From positions 1-52,065 of the forward strand of contig JAISRZ010000071.1 of assembly GCA_031273455.1 (NCBI GenBank): a stretch of 52,065 bases of DNA. The letters run 5' to 3'. Numbering within the stretch: position 1 is the first letter of the stretch; each line of letters begins with the position of its first letter. The translations under genes were made by a program, and so were the position numbers. Below, in pieces: positions 24,706 to 32,638 of the stretch. Source of the stretch: Deltaproteobacteria bacterium. GTDB taxonomy: Bacteria > Desulfobacterota > Desulfarculia > Adiutricales > Adiutricaceae. Below the pieces are notes generated by a model. That model made no database searches, had not been told where the DNA came from, and worked only from the letters and a program-made list of their open reading frames with translations.

Positions 24706-25800
24706 TTAACTATATATTAAAAAAGCTATTAATATTATAAGAACAATAAATATTACAATACTAGTCTTATCTTTAAATAAAAAAGACTTTATATCTCTAA
24801 AAAAAGAGACTAGCTCTAGCCAGTAACCCGTTAGGTTAAGTCTGGGTCTGGACTGGGCCGCTTTAACCAGGATAGTCCCCCCTTTCGCTGGAGGCGCGGG
24901 GCGCGCCGCGGGGCTCAATGTCTTAAGGCGCGCCTCCATTTCGGCCACCCCTTGAATCCGGTCTTGAATGGTTGGCTCCAGACTCCTTTGGATAGTCCAA
25001 ATTAACTGGGGATTACAGCTGGTTATAAGGTCCGCGAAAAACGCGGCCAAAGGGTCTGGTTGACCTGACGTGATTCGTAACAACCTATCCACCGATTTCG
25101 GTGGCTCAAACCCAGTCAAACAGAAAAACAGAACCGCCCCCAAGGAGTAGATATCCGTCCAAGGGCCTTGGGCGTCTGCGGTTTTCTCGTATTGCTCCGG
25201 CGGCGCGAACCCGGGCGTTAAAAAGAAATTTCCTTTCTCGCCCGCGAGAATGTTCCCAGCTGAGCCAAAATCAATCAACACCGGGTTGGAGTCGGTCTGA
25301 ATGAAGATGTTGCTTGGTGTAAGATCCCGATGCAAAATACCTTTGGAATGAATAGCCTTAAGCCCCGCTAAAATAGGGCTCAACCATAACCAGACCTCCT
25401 TTTCGGTCTGTCGCCCTTGCGGGCTAAGGGCCACCAAATCAGCTAAAGTCATCCCCTCTAAGAACGGCATGACAAAATAGGCCGTCCCTTGAGCCTGGAA
25501 AAAGTTGATAATGGGCACGATATTGGCCTGGTTAAAACGACTTAAGGTCTGGGCCTCTTTCAAGAAAAAAGTTAAACTCAGCCTAAAAGCCTGGTCAGCC
25601 TCTACACTTAAGGGCCGGACCTCCGTCCCTACCCGACCCACCTGATCCGAGGGGAAATGCTCTTTAATGACCACCTTCTGCCCGCCCCTTTGGTCCACGG
25701 CCCGGTACGTTAACCCATTGCCGCCCTGACCTAAAACACTCTCAATCCAGTAGTGGTCAAGGGTAAAGCCTGGGGGCAATGATGAGTTAACGTCAGTCAT
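24706..25800 (-). CDS. Tail-anchored Ser/Thr protein kinase, copy 3
   Basis: This 364-residue kinase is more distant from the other two. Motifs are GQGGNGLTY (24-32), Lys46 in VVIKEH, HRDLTPSN (157-164), DFG (177-179), TPGFAPPEQY and GPWTDIYSLGA. The catalytic-loop Lys of HRDxKPxN is replaced by Thr, a change also seen in other bacterial kinases (HRDxxPxN), so activity is still expected. A short Pro/basic linker leads to one C-terminal hydrophobic segment (TSIVIFIVLIILIAFLIYS), so the protein is tail-anchored with the kinase in the cytoplasm. It begins 10 bases after the PP2C gene at 25811-27022, so kinase and phosphatase are co-transcribed and probably form an antagonistic pair. Confidence 0.93.
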   Translation of the reverse strand: MTDVNSSLPPGFTLDHYWIESVLGQGGNGLTYRAVDQRGGQKVVIKEHFPSDQVGRVGTEVRPLSVEADQAFRLSLTFFLKEAQTLSRFNQANIVPIINFFQAQGTAYFVMPFLEGMTLADLVALSPQGRQTEKEVWLWLSPILAGLKAIHSKGILHRDLTPSNIFIQTDSNPVLIDFGSAGNILAGEKGNFFLTPGFAPPEQYEKTADAQGPWTDIYSLGAVLFFCLTGFEPPKSVDRLLRITSGQPDPLAAFFADLITSCNPQLIWTIQRSLEPTIQDRIQGVAEMEARLKTLSPAARPAPPAKGGTILVKAAQSRPRLNLTGYWLELVSFFRDIKSFLFKDKTSIVIFIVLIILIAFLIYS

Positions 25801-25810
25801 CTTAATCGCT

Positions 25811-27022
25811 TCACGGTTTTTCAGGGGCGAAGGTTTTGGCCTCAGGGATTTGAGGCTCAGGGGTTTTTGACTCTGGAGTTTTTGGCTCTGGAGTTTTTAA
25901 CTCTGGAGTTTGGGCGCTCTCAGGCCCAGTCCCATTCTGGATGACTGGATTAGGATCTTGGGACGGACTAAACTCCAGAGGGGTCGTTGGTCTTTGACTA
26001 GAAACGTTATCTGGAACTGAGGGTAGTTCTAGCTCCTCTTGGCCGATGTCGGGAGGGATTTGTTCTGGCTCGGATTTTCCTCTCAACCAGAAATAGGCCC
26101 CTAACGCTCCCAAAATCAGGGGTAGAAGGACGATTAGGACTTTAAGCCACTTCCGACCTTTGGCGATAGGTAAAACCTCGTCTTTGGCCTTAGAGAAGTC
26201 GTTTTCCGGGAAGCCCAACTGAGCCAGCTGAACCGTGACGTTGTCCGGGCCGCCAGCTTTAAGGGCCGCTTTCACCAGGTTTAAAGCTTTTATCTGGATG
26301 GGCTGGCGGACATTCAAGATAGATTTAAGTTTCCCTTCGCTGACCGTCTCGGATAAGCCATCGGAGCACAGTAAAAACAGATCCCCTAGATCACACTCCA
26401 CCGTCTGAACCGTGATGACGCTCGCATCGATGTTTCCACCCAGAGACTGGGTGATGACATGCCGCATATCCGAATTTTCCGCTTCCCTAGCGGTCATTTG
26501 GCCGGTGTCCAATAACTCCTGTATATAAGAATGATCCTTCGTCAAAAGCTCCAAGCGCGAGTTTTTTAACCGGTAAATCCGGCTATCGCCAGCGTGGATA
26601 ATAAAGGCCATATGACCGCGAATCAAGATCGCCACTAAAGTGGAACCCATGCCTTGGAGTTGGGGATTTTCCTCAGCTTGACGCGTGATCTCGCGATCCG
26701 CTTTTAAAAGAGCCTCTATCAGAAGTCGCTCGGGTTCTTCTGAGTTAGCTTTGACATACTGATGAAAGGCCTCCACCGCGGTTTTCCCGGCCACCGCCCC
26801 ACCAAAATGACCGCCCATGCCATCGGCCACTATTAGAAGCTCGCCCGCGTCCGTGGAGAACCAACCAAAACTATCCTCGTTTTCCTCCCGAACCAGACCA
26901 GGATGACTGGCTTGACCCACGTTCAGACTGGCCGGTGGGCGGTTGACTTTCTTTGGCGGCGTGGGCGAGGAGGGTTTAAGTTTAACGGTGTCCCGCTCCT
27001 GGTTAGTTTGGGCCTTGGCCAT
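25811..27022 (-). CDS. PP2C-family Ser/Thr protein phosphatase with transmembrane segment
   Basis: This is a 403-residue Stp-type phosphatase. The domain (about 35-275) contains LVREENEDSFG, LLIVADGMGGHFGG, GSTLVAILI, IIHAGDSRIYRL, LCSDGLSETV and GGPDNVTVQLA, so all metal-binding Asp positions are present. A membrane segment follows (VLIVLLPLILGALGAYFWL, about 295-313), then about 85 exported residues rich in Pro, Glu and Thr ending in KTPEPKTPESKTPEP-type repeats. Unlike most Stp enzymes it therefore has an extracytoplasmic stalk. It lies between kinase 3 (10 bases) and the FHA protein (3 bases), which indicates one operon. It probably dephosphorylates FHA partners or the kinases. Confidence 0.93.
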   Translation of the reverse strand: MAKAQTNQERDTVKLKPSSPTPPKKVNRPPASLNVGQASHPGLVREENEDSFGWFSTDAGELLIVADGMGGHFGGAVAGKTAVEAFHQYVKANSEEPERLLIEALLKADREITRQAEENPQLQGMGSTLVAILIRGHMAFIIHAGDSRIYRLKNSRLELLTKDHSYIQELLDTGQMTAREAENSDMRHVITQSLGGNIDASVITVQTVECDLGDLFLLCSDGLSETVSEGKLKSILNVRQPIQIKALNLVKAALKAGGPDNVTVQLAQLGFPENDFSKAKDEVLPIAKGRKWLKVLIVLLPLILGALGAYFWLRGKSEPEQIPPDIGQEELELPSVPDNVSSQRPTTPLEFSPSQDPNPVIQNGTGPESAQTPELKTPEPKTPESKTPEPQIPEAKTFAPEKP

Positions 27023-27025
27023 TTC

Positions 27026-27679
27026 TTAACTCGTAATCCTAGGGACAACGAGCAACACAAACTCGTTGGAGCCTAACTTGAGAACGTCCCCGTGCTTAAG
27101 GTTTATCTGGCCAACGGCTTCCTCGCCGTTAAGTATTGAGCCATTGGAGGAGAGACGGTCCTCAAAGATGAACTGACTATTTCTGTAAAGAATGACCGCG
27201 TGCTCCTCGGATAAAAGCGGGTCATTAATTTTTAAGCGGGCGTTGTCTCCCTTGCCAATGGTATTTCGCCCTTCCCTAATAGGAAAGAAATGGCCTGTCC
27301 GATCCAAAGTGTAGCTGACTAAAAACCCGGTTAAAATAGCTTGGCCGCTTTTGGGGGAACTGGTCTCCCCAGGTCGGAGGATTACGGTCTTAGGGCTTCC
27401 GCCAGAAGGTAGCCGGATGGTTTCCCGCGGCGCCTTGGAATCGGGGCTATCCAAGGCGCGCGTGTTCCTCTGGCCCGCTGGTGGGCTAACGTTAGGGGCT
27501 TTAGAGGGCCCAGACTGGACGCTTTCCCCGCACCAAGGACAGAACAAAGCCCCTTCGGCGACTATGTGTCCGTGGGAGCAGCGGTTAAATTGAGGCTGAC
27601 TTTGAAGGTCAGCTTGGCAATAGGGGCAGATCCGGTTGTTAGGGTCCGTATCCTTGCCGCAATTCCAGCAGTAGTCCAT
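27026..27679 (-). CDS. Zinc-ribbon and FHA-domain protein
   Basis: This 217-residue protein starts with two zinc-ribbon-like motifs (CWNCGKDTDPNNRICPYC, residues 4-21; then CSHGHIV...FCPWC), followed by a Pro/Ser linker containing RETIRL and KTVILR, where Thr could be phosphorylated. The C-terminal FHA domain (about 125-215) reads GRNTIGKGDNARLKIND, then SEEHAVIL and SSNGSILNG. FHA domains bind phosphothreonine. In this one the Arg of the canonical IGR is Lys (IGKG), which may weaken binding. It is cytoplasmic with no membrane segment and lies 3 bases from the membrane PP2C gene. The likely role is adaptor in the kinase/phosphatase circuit; that role is inferred. Confidence 0.88.
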   Translation of the reverse strand: MDYCWNCGKDTDPNNRICPYCQADLQSQPQFNRCSHGHIVAEGALFCPWCGESVQSGPSKAPNVSPPAGQRNTRALDSPDSKAPRETIRLPSGGSPKTVILRPGETSSPKSGQAILTGFLVSYTLDRTGHFFPIREGRNTIGKGDNARLKINDPLLSEEHAVILYRNSQFIFEDRLSSNGSILNGEEAVGQINLKHGDVLKLGSNEFVLLVVPRITS

Positions 27680-27716
27680 GGGCGAATCCTCTCCTTTTCC
27701 TTAGTGACAACGCCGT

Positions 27717-29246
27717 TTAGCGATTATTCCGGATCAACGTGGCCGTGGCCGAGCCGAATTTAATCATGTCCCCGATCTGTAAGACCATGAATTGGTTAAT
27801 GCGGGTCCCATTGACCAAGGTGCCGTTGGTGGAGTTTAAGTCCTTAATCCGACACGCGGAGGCGGTGACCACAAACTCGGCGTGGCGACCGGAAACCGTG
27901 GCGATGTCAATAACAATGTCATTGCCCGGGACCGCGCCTAAGGTGACCGTGCCCATTTTTAAAGGGAAACGCTGATGAAGCTCGGCGAATTCCAGAGCGA
28001 AGACTGAGCCTTGGGACTGGTCCATCCGCACCGTTCGACCTCGGTCTCTCATAGAGTCAGGTCGAATCGCTTCCGTGCCCCGAACGGGCGGGGTTTTCTT
28101 TTTCCGCCACAAAGCCACAACCAAGATGACGATAAAGAGTAAAGCGCCCACAATGGTCAAAATGACCGTTAAAGGCCGCTCGCGATATTTGCTGGCCAAC
28201 CAACCTTCCTCGGGCGTGGGCGGGGTATCGGGAGTCACCGTAGGCCCATCGCCTGGGCCTGTCTCCGGGGTTGGGGCTGGCTCGGGGGTCGGGGTTGGCT
28301 CTGGAGTCGGGGCTGGTTCCGGTTCCGGGGCTTTAACGCTAGACTGGGGGACATTTAAAGTCAGAGCTTGACCGGAGGACTGGGCGCCAACTTTTCTAAC
28401 CAGGGTCGTCTCAATTTGAGTCGTCTCCGGCGAGAAATCTTGGACCGTAAAGGCGATATTCATCGTCACCGGCGGGAGGGTCTGGGCGGCTTTGTCCTTC
28501 AAAACATCGTAAATCGCCATGGACAAAGACTCAGGGTGCTGAACCTCCCAAAATCGCCCCCCGGACTCGGCGGCCAGTTTTTCCATAAACCGCCGGTGAC
28601 GCTCGTCCGCTTGAGGCTGAGCCAACCAGATAGCTAAGATCCGAATCTTGTTGTTAACCGCTGAGGAAAGAACGTCCAGCTGGGAAACCGTTACGCCTTC
28701 ATCCACGCCATCGGAGAGAACCAAAAGCTCGCGGCGACCGCGGATGTTTTTTAATAGATCAAAACTGGCCATTAAGGCTTTGTATAGCTCAGTTTTCGAG
28801 CCCGATAAGTCCAAATCCTTAACAACTTGCCCAAAATCAGCCCGGTTGGAGGAAAAACCGCTGGCCAATTGCACGGAATCGTTAAAAGCGACTAAAGCCA
28901 GTTGATCGGCTGGGTTTAACTGTTGACTAAAGCGGATCAAGGACTCCTTGGCCGCGTCTAGATTTTCCTTAGTTAGGCTCTTGCTAGTGTCCAAGGCCAC
29001 CACTAAACTGTAGCGGTCATCATCTGGGGAAATGTCGATGGTTAAAGAGGTCGCGGGAATCTCTTGACCGTTAGGTAGACGCAGAAACCAGTTTTCTTTA
29101 ACCTCATCGCGGCTAGGCCATGTTAAGCTTAGCGAAACCAAGGGCCATTTGGCGGTCTCGACATTCTGAACTTGGAGCCCCTGGCCTTGAGCGACCGGAG
29201 CCCACCAAAATAGGCAGAAAACTAGGACAAGTATCTTTTTGAACAT
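27717..29246 (-). CDS. Exported VWA domain, transmembrane segment and cytoplasmic FHA domain
   Basis: This 509-residue protein has a signal peptide (MFKKILVLVFCLFWWAPVAQG), then a von Willebrand factor A domain (about 75-250) with the MIDAS metal motif DTSKS (LVVALDTSKSLTKE) and LLVLSDGVDEG. A spacer and Pro/Thr/Glu repeats (PEPAPTPEPTPTPEP...) lead to a membrane segment (VILTIVGALLFIVILVVALW) followed by KKKK-type positive charge. The cytoplasmic C-terminal FHA domain reads VTLGAVPGNDIVID, SGRHAEFV and NSTNGTLVNG. The Arg normally in IGR is Ala here, so phosphothreonine binding is doubtful. VWA domains bind proteins through a bound metal. The layout suggests a receptor that links an outside binding event to the inside kinase network. 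Confidence 0.93.
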   Translation of the reverse strand: MFKKILVLVFCLFWWAPVAQGQGLQVQNVETAKWPLVSLSLTWPSRDEVKENWFLRLPNGQEIPATSLTIDISPDDDRYSLVVALDTSKSLTKENLDAAKESLIRFSQQLNPADQLALVAFNDSVQLASGFSSNRADFGQVVKDLDLSGSKTELYKALMASFDLLKNIRGRRELLVLSDGVDEGVTVSQLDVLSSAVNNKIRILAIWLAQPQADERHRRFMEKLAAESGGRFWEVQHPESLSMAIYDVLKDKAAQTLPPVTMNIAFTVQDFSPETTQIETTLVRKVGAQSSGQALTLNVPQSSVKAPEPEPAPTPEPTPTPEPAPTPETGPGDGPTVTPDTPPTPEEGWLASKYRERPLTVILTIVGALLFIVILVVALWRKKKTPPVRGTEAIRPDSMRDRGRTVRMDQSQGSVFALEFAELHQRFPLKMGTVTLGAVPGNDIVIDIATVSGRHAEFVVTASACRIKDLNSTNGTLVNGTRINQFMVLQIGDMIKFGSATATLIRNNR

Positions 29247-29341
29247 GATTAACCCCAGTAAAAACGCTAAACTAACAAAATTGGCCTATTATTGGCCTAT
29301 AATAAGGAGGCAAATAACCACGGCTCGCTCTAAACTCGCCC

Positions 29342-31015
29342 TCATTTAGCCTCCTCATAGGGAATAGAGTTGCGCCGTAAAAAATCCATGGCCGCTTCAG
29401 CGTCAAGAGAAAGATTGACCCGGTACTTCATATCATTATCGCTTGGCATTACATAAGTGTTAACGCCAAGAACCTGACCTTCCTCGTTCAAAAGGGGCCC
29501 GCCACTATTACCGCCACTTATGTTAGAGGAGTGAAAGATGGCTGGATAATTCCGATTTCGTTCGATTTTGTTGATAGCCCCTTCGCTGAAGATAGCCTCA
29601 GGTATCTCACCTCGATTTATCTCATTTTCCGTTAGAAAACCTGTAAAACCCCAAGTGTAAACTTTGTCCCCAGCCTTAGACTCACGACTAAAAACCAGAG
29701 GGCTTATTCCAGGCGATCTTCGCAGTTTTAAGACCGCGAAATCAGCTCCACCGTTGGAGGATAAAACGCTAGCCACCACTTGACCTTCAATATAGCCAAA
29801 AAAAGCGCTAGCCGCTTGGCATCTCGCCCCCTTGGAACCAGCGACATGAGCGTTGGTCATAACTAGGTCAGGGCCAATAAAAAATCCTGATCCCATAACG
29901 CCAGTGCACAATACTAAAACTGTCGCTTCCAATGACCTTTCTCGACCGCTTTTAACCTTGTCCGGGGAGATTTTAGGCGGCGCGGGGCTAGGTTCTGGAG
30001 CCTGGTATGGTGGAGTGGGTTGAACCCGCGGCGGCTCCGGTGGAACCAATGGGGGCAGTGTCGGAAGCGGCGGAGCTGGCGGTGGCGTGGGAACCGCTGG
30101 TGGCGGGGTTGGAACCGTTGGCGCTGGCGAGGGAGCCACTGGAGGGCTATCCGCCTTAGGGGCCTCTTTGTCAACGCCAACTCGCGAGCTATCCGTAGGG
30201 GTCGTAAACAGTTGAATCGCCCCCACCACGGTTAACGCTAGACAAGCCAAGGCGAGGTAACTGGCCAGATGACTCCAAAACAGCCGTTTAACCCGAAATA
30301 AAGGTCCTCTGGCCTGGAATTTCAGGACCATGATTTGTAAGTTCTTAAGACTAGTTTGGTGCCCGCCAAAACGTATCTGGCTCGTTTCTCGAACCACTCC
30401 CGAGCCAAAACTCTGACCATCCACATAAGTCCCATTACTGGACCCGCTATCAGTCAAAACCCAGGTTCCATCCTCCCGCGAAGAGAGGACCGCGTGCTTT
30501 TTTGAAACGCTAGGGTGGTTGATGACCAGATCGCAGTTAGGGTCCCGACCAATGGTATAGCTGGCGTCATGGGCGCCGACTAAGTCTTGATTCCCGCCAT
30601 TATTAAGGGAGGACGCGGCTAACAAAGAGCTAACTGGAAAGGGTAGCCCAGCTAGGTAAACCACGTCCGTGATTTTGACGTCCGCCTCTTGAACCTGGTT
30701 ATTAGGATGGTTGACCGCGACGCCATTGGCTGACCCCAAATCGGTTATCCGGTAAAGACCGCCGCTTAAGGGGCTTAAACTAGCGTGTCGGGCGGAAATA
30801 CGCGGATCGTCAATCTGATAGTCCACCCCTGGGCCTCGCCCGATTATACGGTCCGAAGACAAAACCGCCGGACCGCCTGTGAAGGAAGCCCCGCAGGTGG
30901 CGCAGAAGAGAGATCCATTGGCGGAAGGTTGACGGCATCTAGGGCAGATCAAAACGATAAACTCCCTTAAAAAACCACTGTTCTTAAGCGGCTTACCAAG
31001 AAAATAAAACGCCAA
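29342..31015 (-). CDS. Zinc ribbon, two FHA domains, transmembrane segment and exported trypsin-like protease
   Basis: This is a 557-residue modular protein. An N-terminal zinc ribbon (CPRCRQPSANGSLFCATC, 24-41) precedes FHA domain 1 (RIIGRGPG, SARHASL, SANGVAVN) and FHA domain 2 (YTIGRDPNCDLVINHPSV, SKKHAVL, SSNGTYVDG); both keep the phospho-binding Arg. A membrane segment (LASYLALACLALTVVGAIQLF) and a long Pro-rich stalk carry a C-terminal S1-type protease with His in VMTNAHV, Asp in GGADFAVLKL and Ser in GGNSGGP, a complete triad. FHA parts lie inside and protease outside. I keep the start at 31015; an alternative start nearer LICPRC would drop about 20 residues. It is first in the minus-strand gene set and suggests phosphorylation-gated proteolysis at the envelope. 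Confidence 0.92.
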   Translation of the reverse strand: MAFYFLGKPLKNSGFLREFIVLICPRCRQPSANGSLFCATCGASFTGGPAVLSSDRIIGRGPGVDYQIDDPRISARHASLSPLSGGLYRITDLGSANGVAVNHPNNQVQEADVKITDVVYLAGLPFPVSSLLAASSLNNGGNQDLVGAHDASYTIGRDPNCDLVINHPSVSKKHAVLSSREDGTWVLTDSGSSNGTYVDGQSFGSGVVRETSQIRFGGHQTSLKNLQIMVLKFQARGPLFRVKRLFWSHLASYLALACLALTVVGAIQLFTTPTDSSRVGVDKEAPKADSPPVAPSPAPTVPTPPPAVPTPPPAPPLPTLPPLVPPEPPRVQPTPPYQAPEPSPAPPKISPDKVKSGRERSLEATVLVLCTGVMGSGFFIGPDLVMTNAHVAGSKGARCQAASAFFGYIEGQVVASVLSSNGGADFAVLKLRRSPGISPLVFSRESKAGDKVYTWGFTGFLTENEINRGEIPEAIFSEGAINKIERNRNYPAIFHSSNISGGNSGGPLLNEEGQVLGVNTYVMPSDNDMKYRVNLSLDAEAAMDFLRRNSIPYEEAK

Positions 31016-32028
31016 ATTTATTGTTGGGGTTGATAACCTTTAAAAAAACGTCTTACTATTATACCACAGATTTCGGTCCCCAAATCTTAACCAAACACAT
31101 TTTAAAAAAGCCGTTAAAGCGAAAATTTAGCTATATACGTGATATACAACTGTAACTAATAGTATAAACAATCATTAAGGCTATTAATTAATTTTTTATA
31201 CAAATTTATCTCATTAAGTTCGCGGTAAAAAATATTCAGACCGGCCTTTTTTGGCCCAAGCCAACTAGCCCAAAAAAACGATCTTCCAAGATCGTTATGA
31301 TTTTTACGCCGTAAATTCAAGCCCTTAAACCAACGCTTTAAAGCGAATTCCGCCCTTAGAGCGAGGTCAAGCCAACCATCTGTAAAATTATTGTAAAAAT
31401 TAATAATTTATAACATTTTGGGGTTATGACGCCTTGTTTTCAAATAGATACCACTTTTAGTGAGTTCTGACGTAGGCCCACTAAAGGCGAGATATGCCTT
31501 ATCAGATCCCCTAGAAAATCATTGGCAAAGGGCCTGGAGGGCGAGTCAGGAGCCATAAGGGCCTTTTAGCCTAAAATTACCCCCCTAACCGCCTTATCGG
31601 TAGGGGTAGCGATTTTAACGCCCTCCTAATCTGAGCTTAGCCCCCCAAGCCCTTTAGCCTTCCTCTAGCGATCCAACTTTCTAGCGCTCATTGACAAATA
31701 ACGCTTATTTAATATAATTGAGTCAGTTTTTTTTCGCCCCTCTCTTTCGTCTTTAGGGGTCTAAGGGAGACTTTAAGCGTTTTACGGGCGTAAGCTAAAC
31801 CGGTTAGACTTAAGGCCCTAAGGCCCCTAGTTCCCTTAACCACGATGAACGATAACCGGACCGCCTTAACCAACTTGGCTGAGCGTGGCCGCCAGCCTTA
31901 AGCGCTTCGGGTCTTTATGGAGCCGCCCAGCTTTCCTAATTAGCTGTTTTTTACCTACATTATATACATAAACTTTCTAAATTTAATTTTTAAACTCTAT
32001 TCTTTCCAACCGTCAGCAAGGTAGCGCC
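31016..32028. other. About 1 kb without a supported gene
   Basis: No protein gene is visible. There is a hairpin AACGATCTT-CC-AAGATCGTT at 31277-31296 with an A run before it (a T run on the minus strand), and a strong predicted promoter at 31691-31718. A second AT-rich promoter-like stretch lies near 31955-31975. The transcript from 31725 to the gene at 32029 would have a 300-nt leader. Confidence 0.5.
31691..31718 (+). promoter_or_regulatory. Near-consensus sigma70 promoter
   Basis: TTGACA (31691-31696), a 16-bp spacer and TATAAT (31713-31718). The preceding CAT and following AATA are shared with the promoter at 32576-32605. It is far from the next start codon (32029), so a leader RNA or small RNA is possible. 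Confidence 0.7.
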
Positions 32029-32445
32029 ATGAAAAAATTGTTTTTGACCCTAGCCCTTTTTTCGCCGCTTCTTTTGGCCGGAACCGTCATGGCTCAAATA
32101 GACCAGGAATATGAGGCCATCACCTCAAGTCAACTGGCCAAACAACCGCCCCTAAACGCCACGGACCTCCAACTCTTCATTAAATTGGCCACTGGGATTA
32201 ACAAGTTAAAATCCGCCCCTGACCGACTCGCGTTTATGGAAAAATTTCTTTGGGACAATAACACTTCCCTAATCCGGGTCCGCTATATCTCGGAAAAAGT
32301 GCCGTACGTCTTGAGGCAAGTCAGGGACCCCAATTTCAAAGAAACTTCAGGCCGCGATAAGCGTTGGCTTAAACCCACCGCGAACGAGTTAAAGCTGGTC
32401 CAAGACAATCAAGATGAGCTACACAAAGCCCTCCAATCCAGGTAG
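32029..32445 (+). CDS. Small secreted protein of unknown function
   Basis: This 138-residue protein has a clear signal peptide (MKKLFLTLALFSPLLLAGTVMAQ, probable cleavage after VMA). The mature part is mostly helical and charged (LQLFIKLATGINKL; LAFMEKFLWDN; NELKLVQDNQDELHKAL), with no Cys and no recognisable domain. The ribosome site before ATG 32029 is modest (CAAGGTAGC). It is followed by an insertion-sequence-like transposase gene after 180 bases. It is probably periplasmic; function cannot be stated. Confidence 0.7.
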   Translation: MKKLFLTLALFSPLLLAGTVMAQIDQEYEAITSSQLAKQPPLNATDLQLFIKLATGINKLKSAPDRLAFMEKFLWDNNTSLIRVRYISEKVPYVLRQVRDPNFKETSGRDKRWLKPTANELKLVQDNQDELHKALQSR

Positions 32446-32575
32446 GGTTAGTTGGTTTATAGCCCTATACGCCTCTAACCCCCTTTAGGGGGTTAGGGGC
32501 CAAAGAAGCCACCAAGACCAAAAACTAACCGCCCCACGTCTTAGTCTCTAACGAACCCACGAACATTGACAAATA

Positions 32576-32605
32576 GCGCAAAATTAGACTACATTTAGAG
32601 GGAAA
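32576..32605 (+). promoter_or_regulatory. Predicted promoter of the transposase gene
   Basis: TTGACA (32576-32581), an 18-bp spacer and TACATT (32600-32605), 34 bases before the transposase start. Confidence 0.55.
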
Positions 32606-32638
32606 TTTCGCGCCCGCCTTAAGCCTATGGGGGGACTT

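Noticed and set aside
29914..30235. Arg/Trp-rich open frames on both strands in the protease gene
   Set aside because: They are out-of-frame readings of the Pro-rich stalk of the FHA-protease protein.
18177..31015. Type VI secretion control locus (PpkA/PppA/Fha)
   Set aside because: No Tss/Hcp-tube, sheath, VgrG or ClpV genes are in the window; the Hcp at 16061 is the hybrid cluster protein, not the secretion tube protein.
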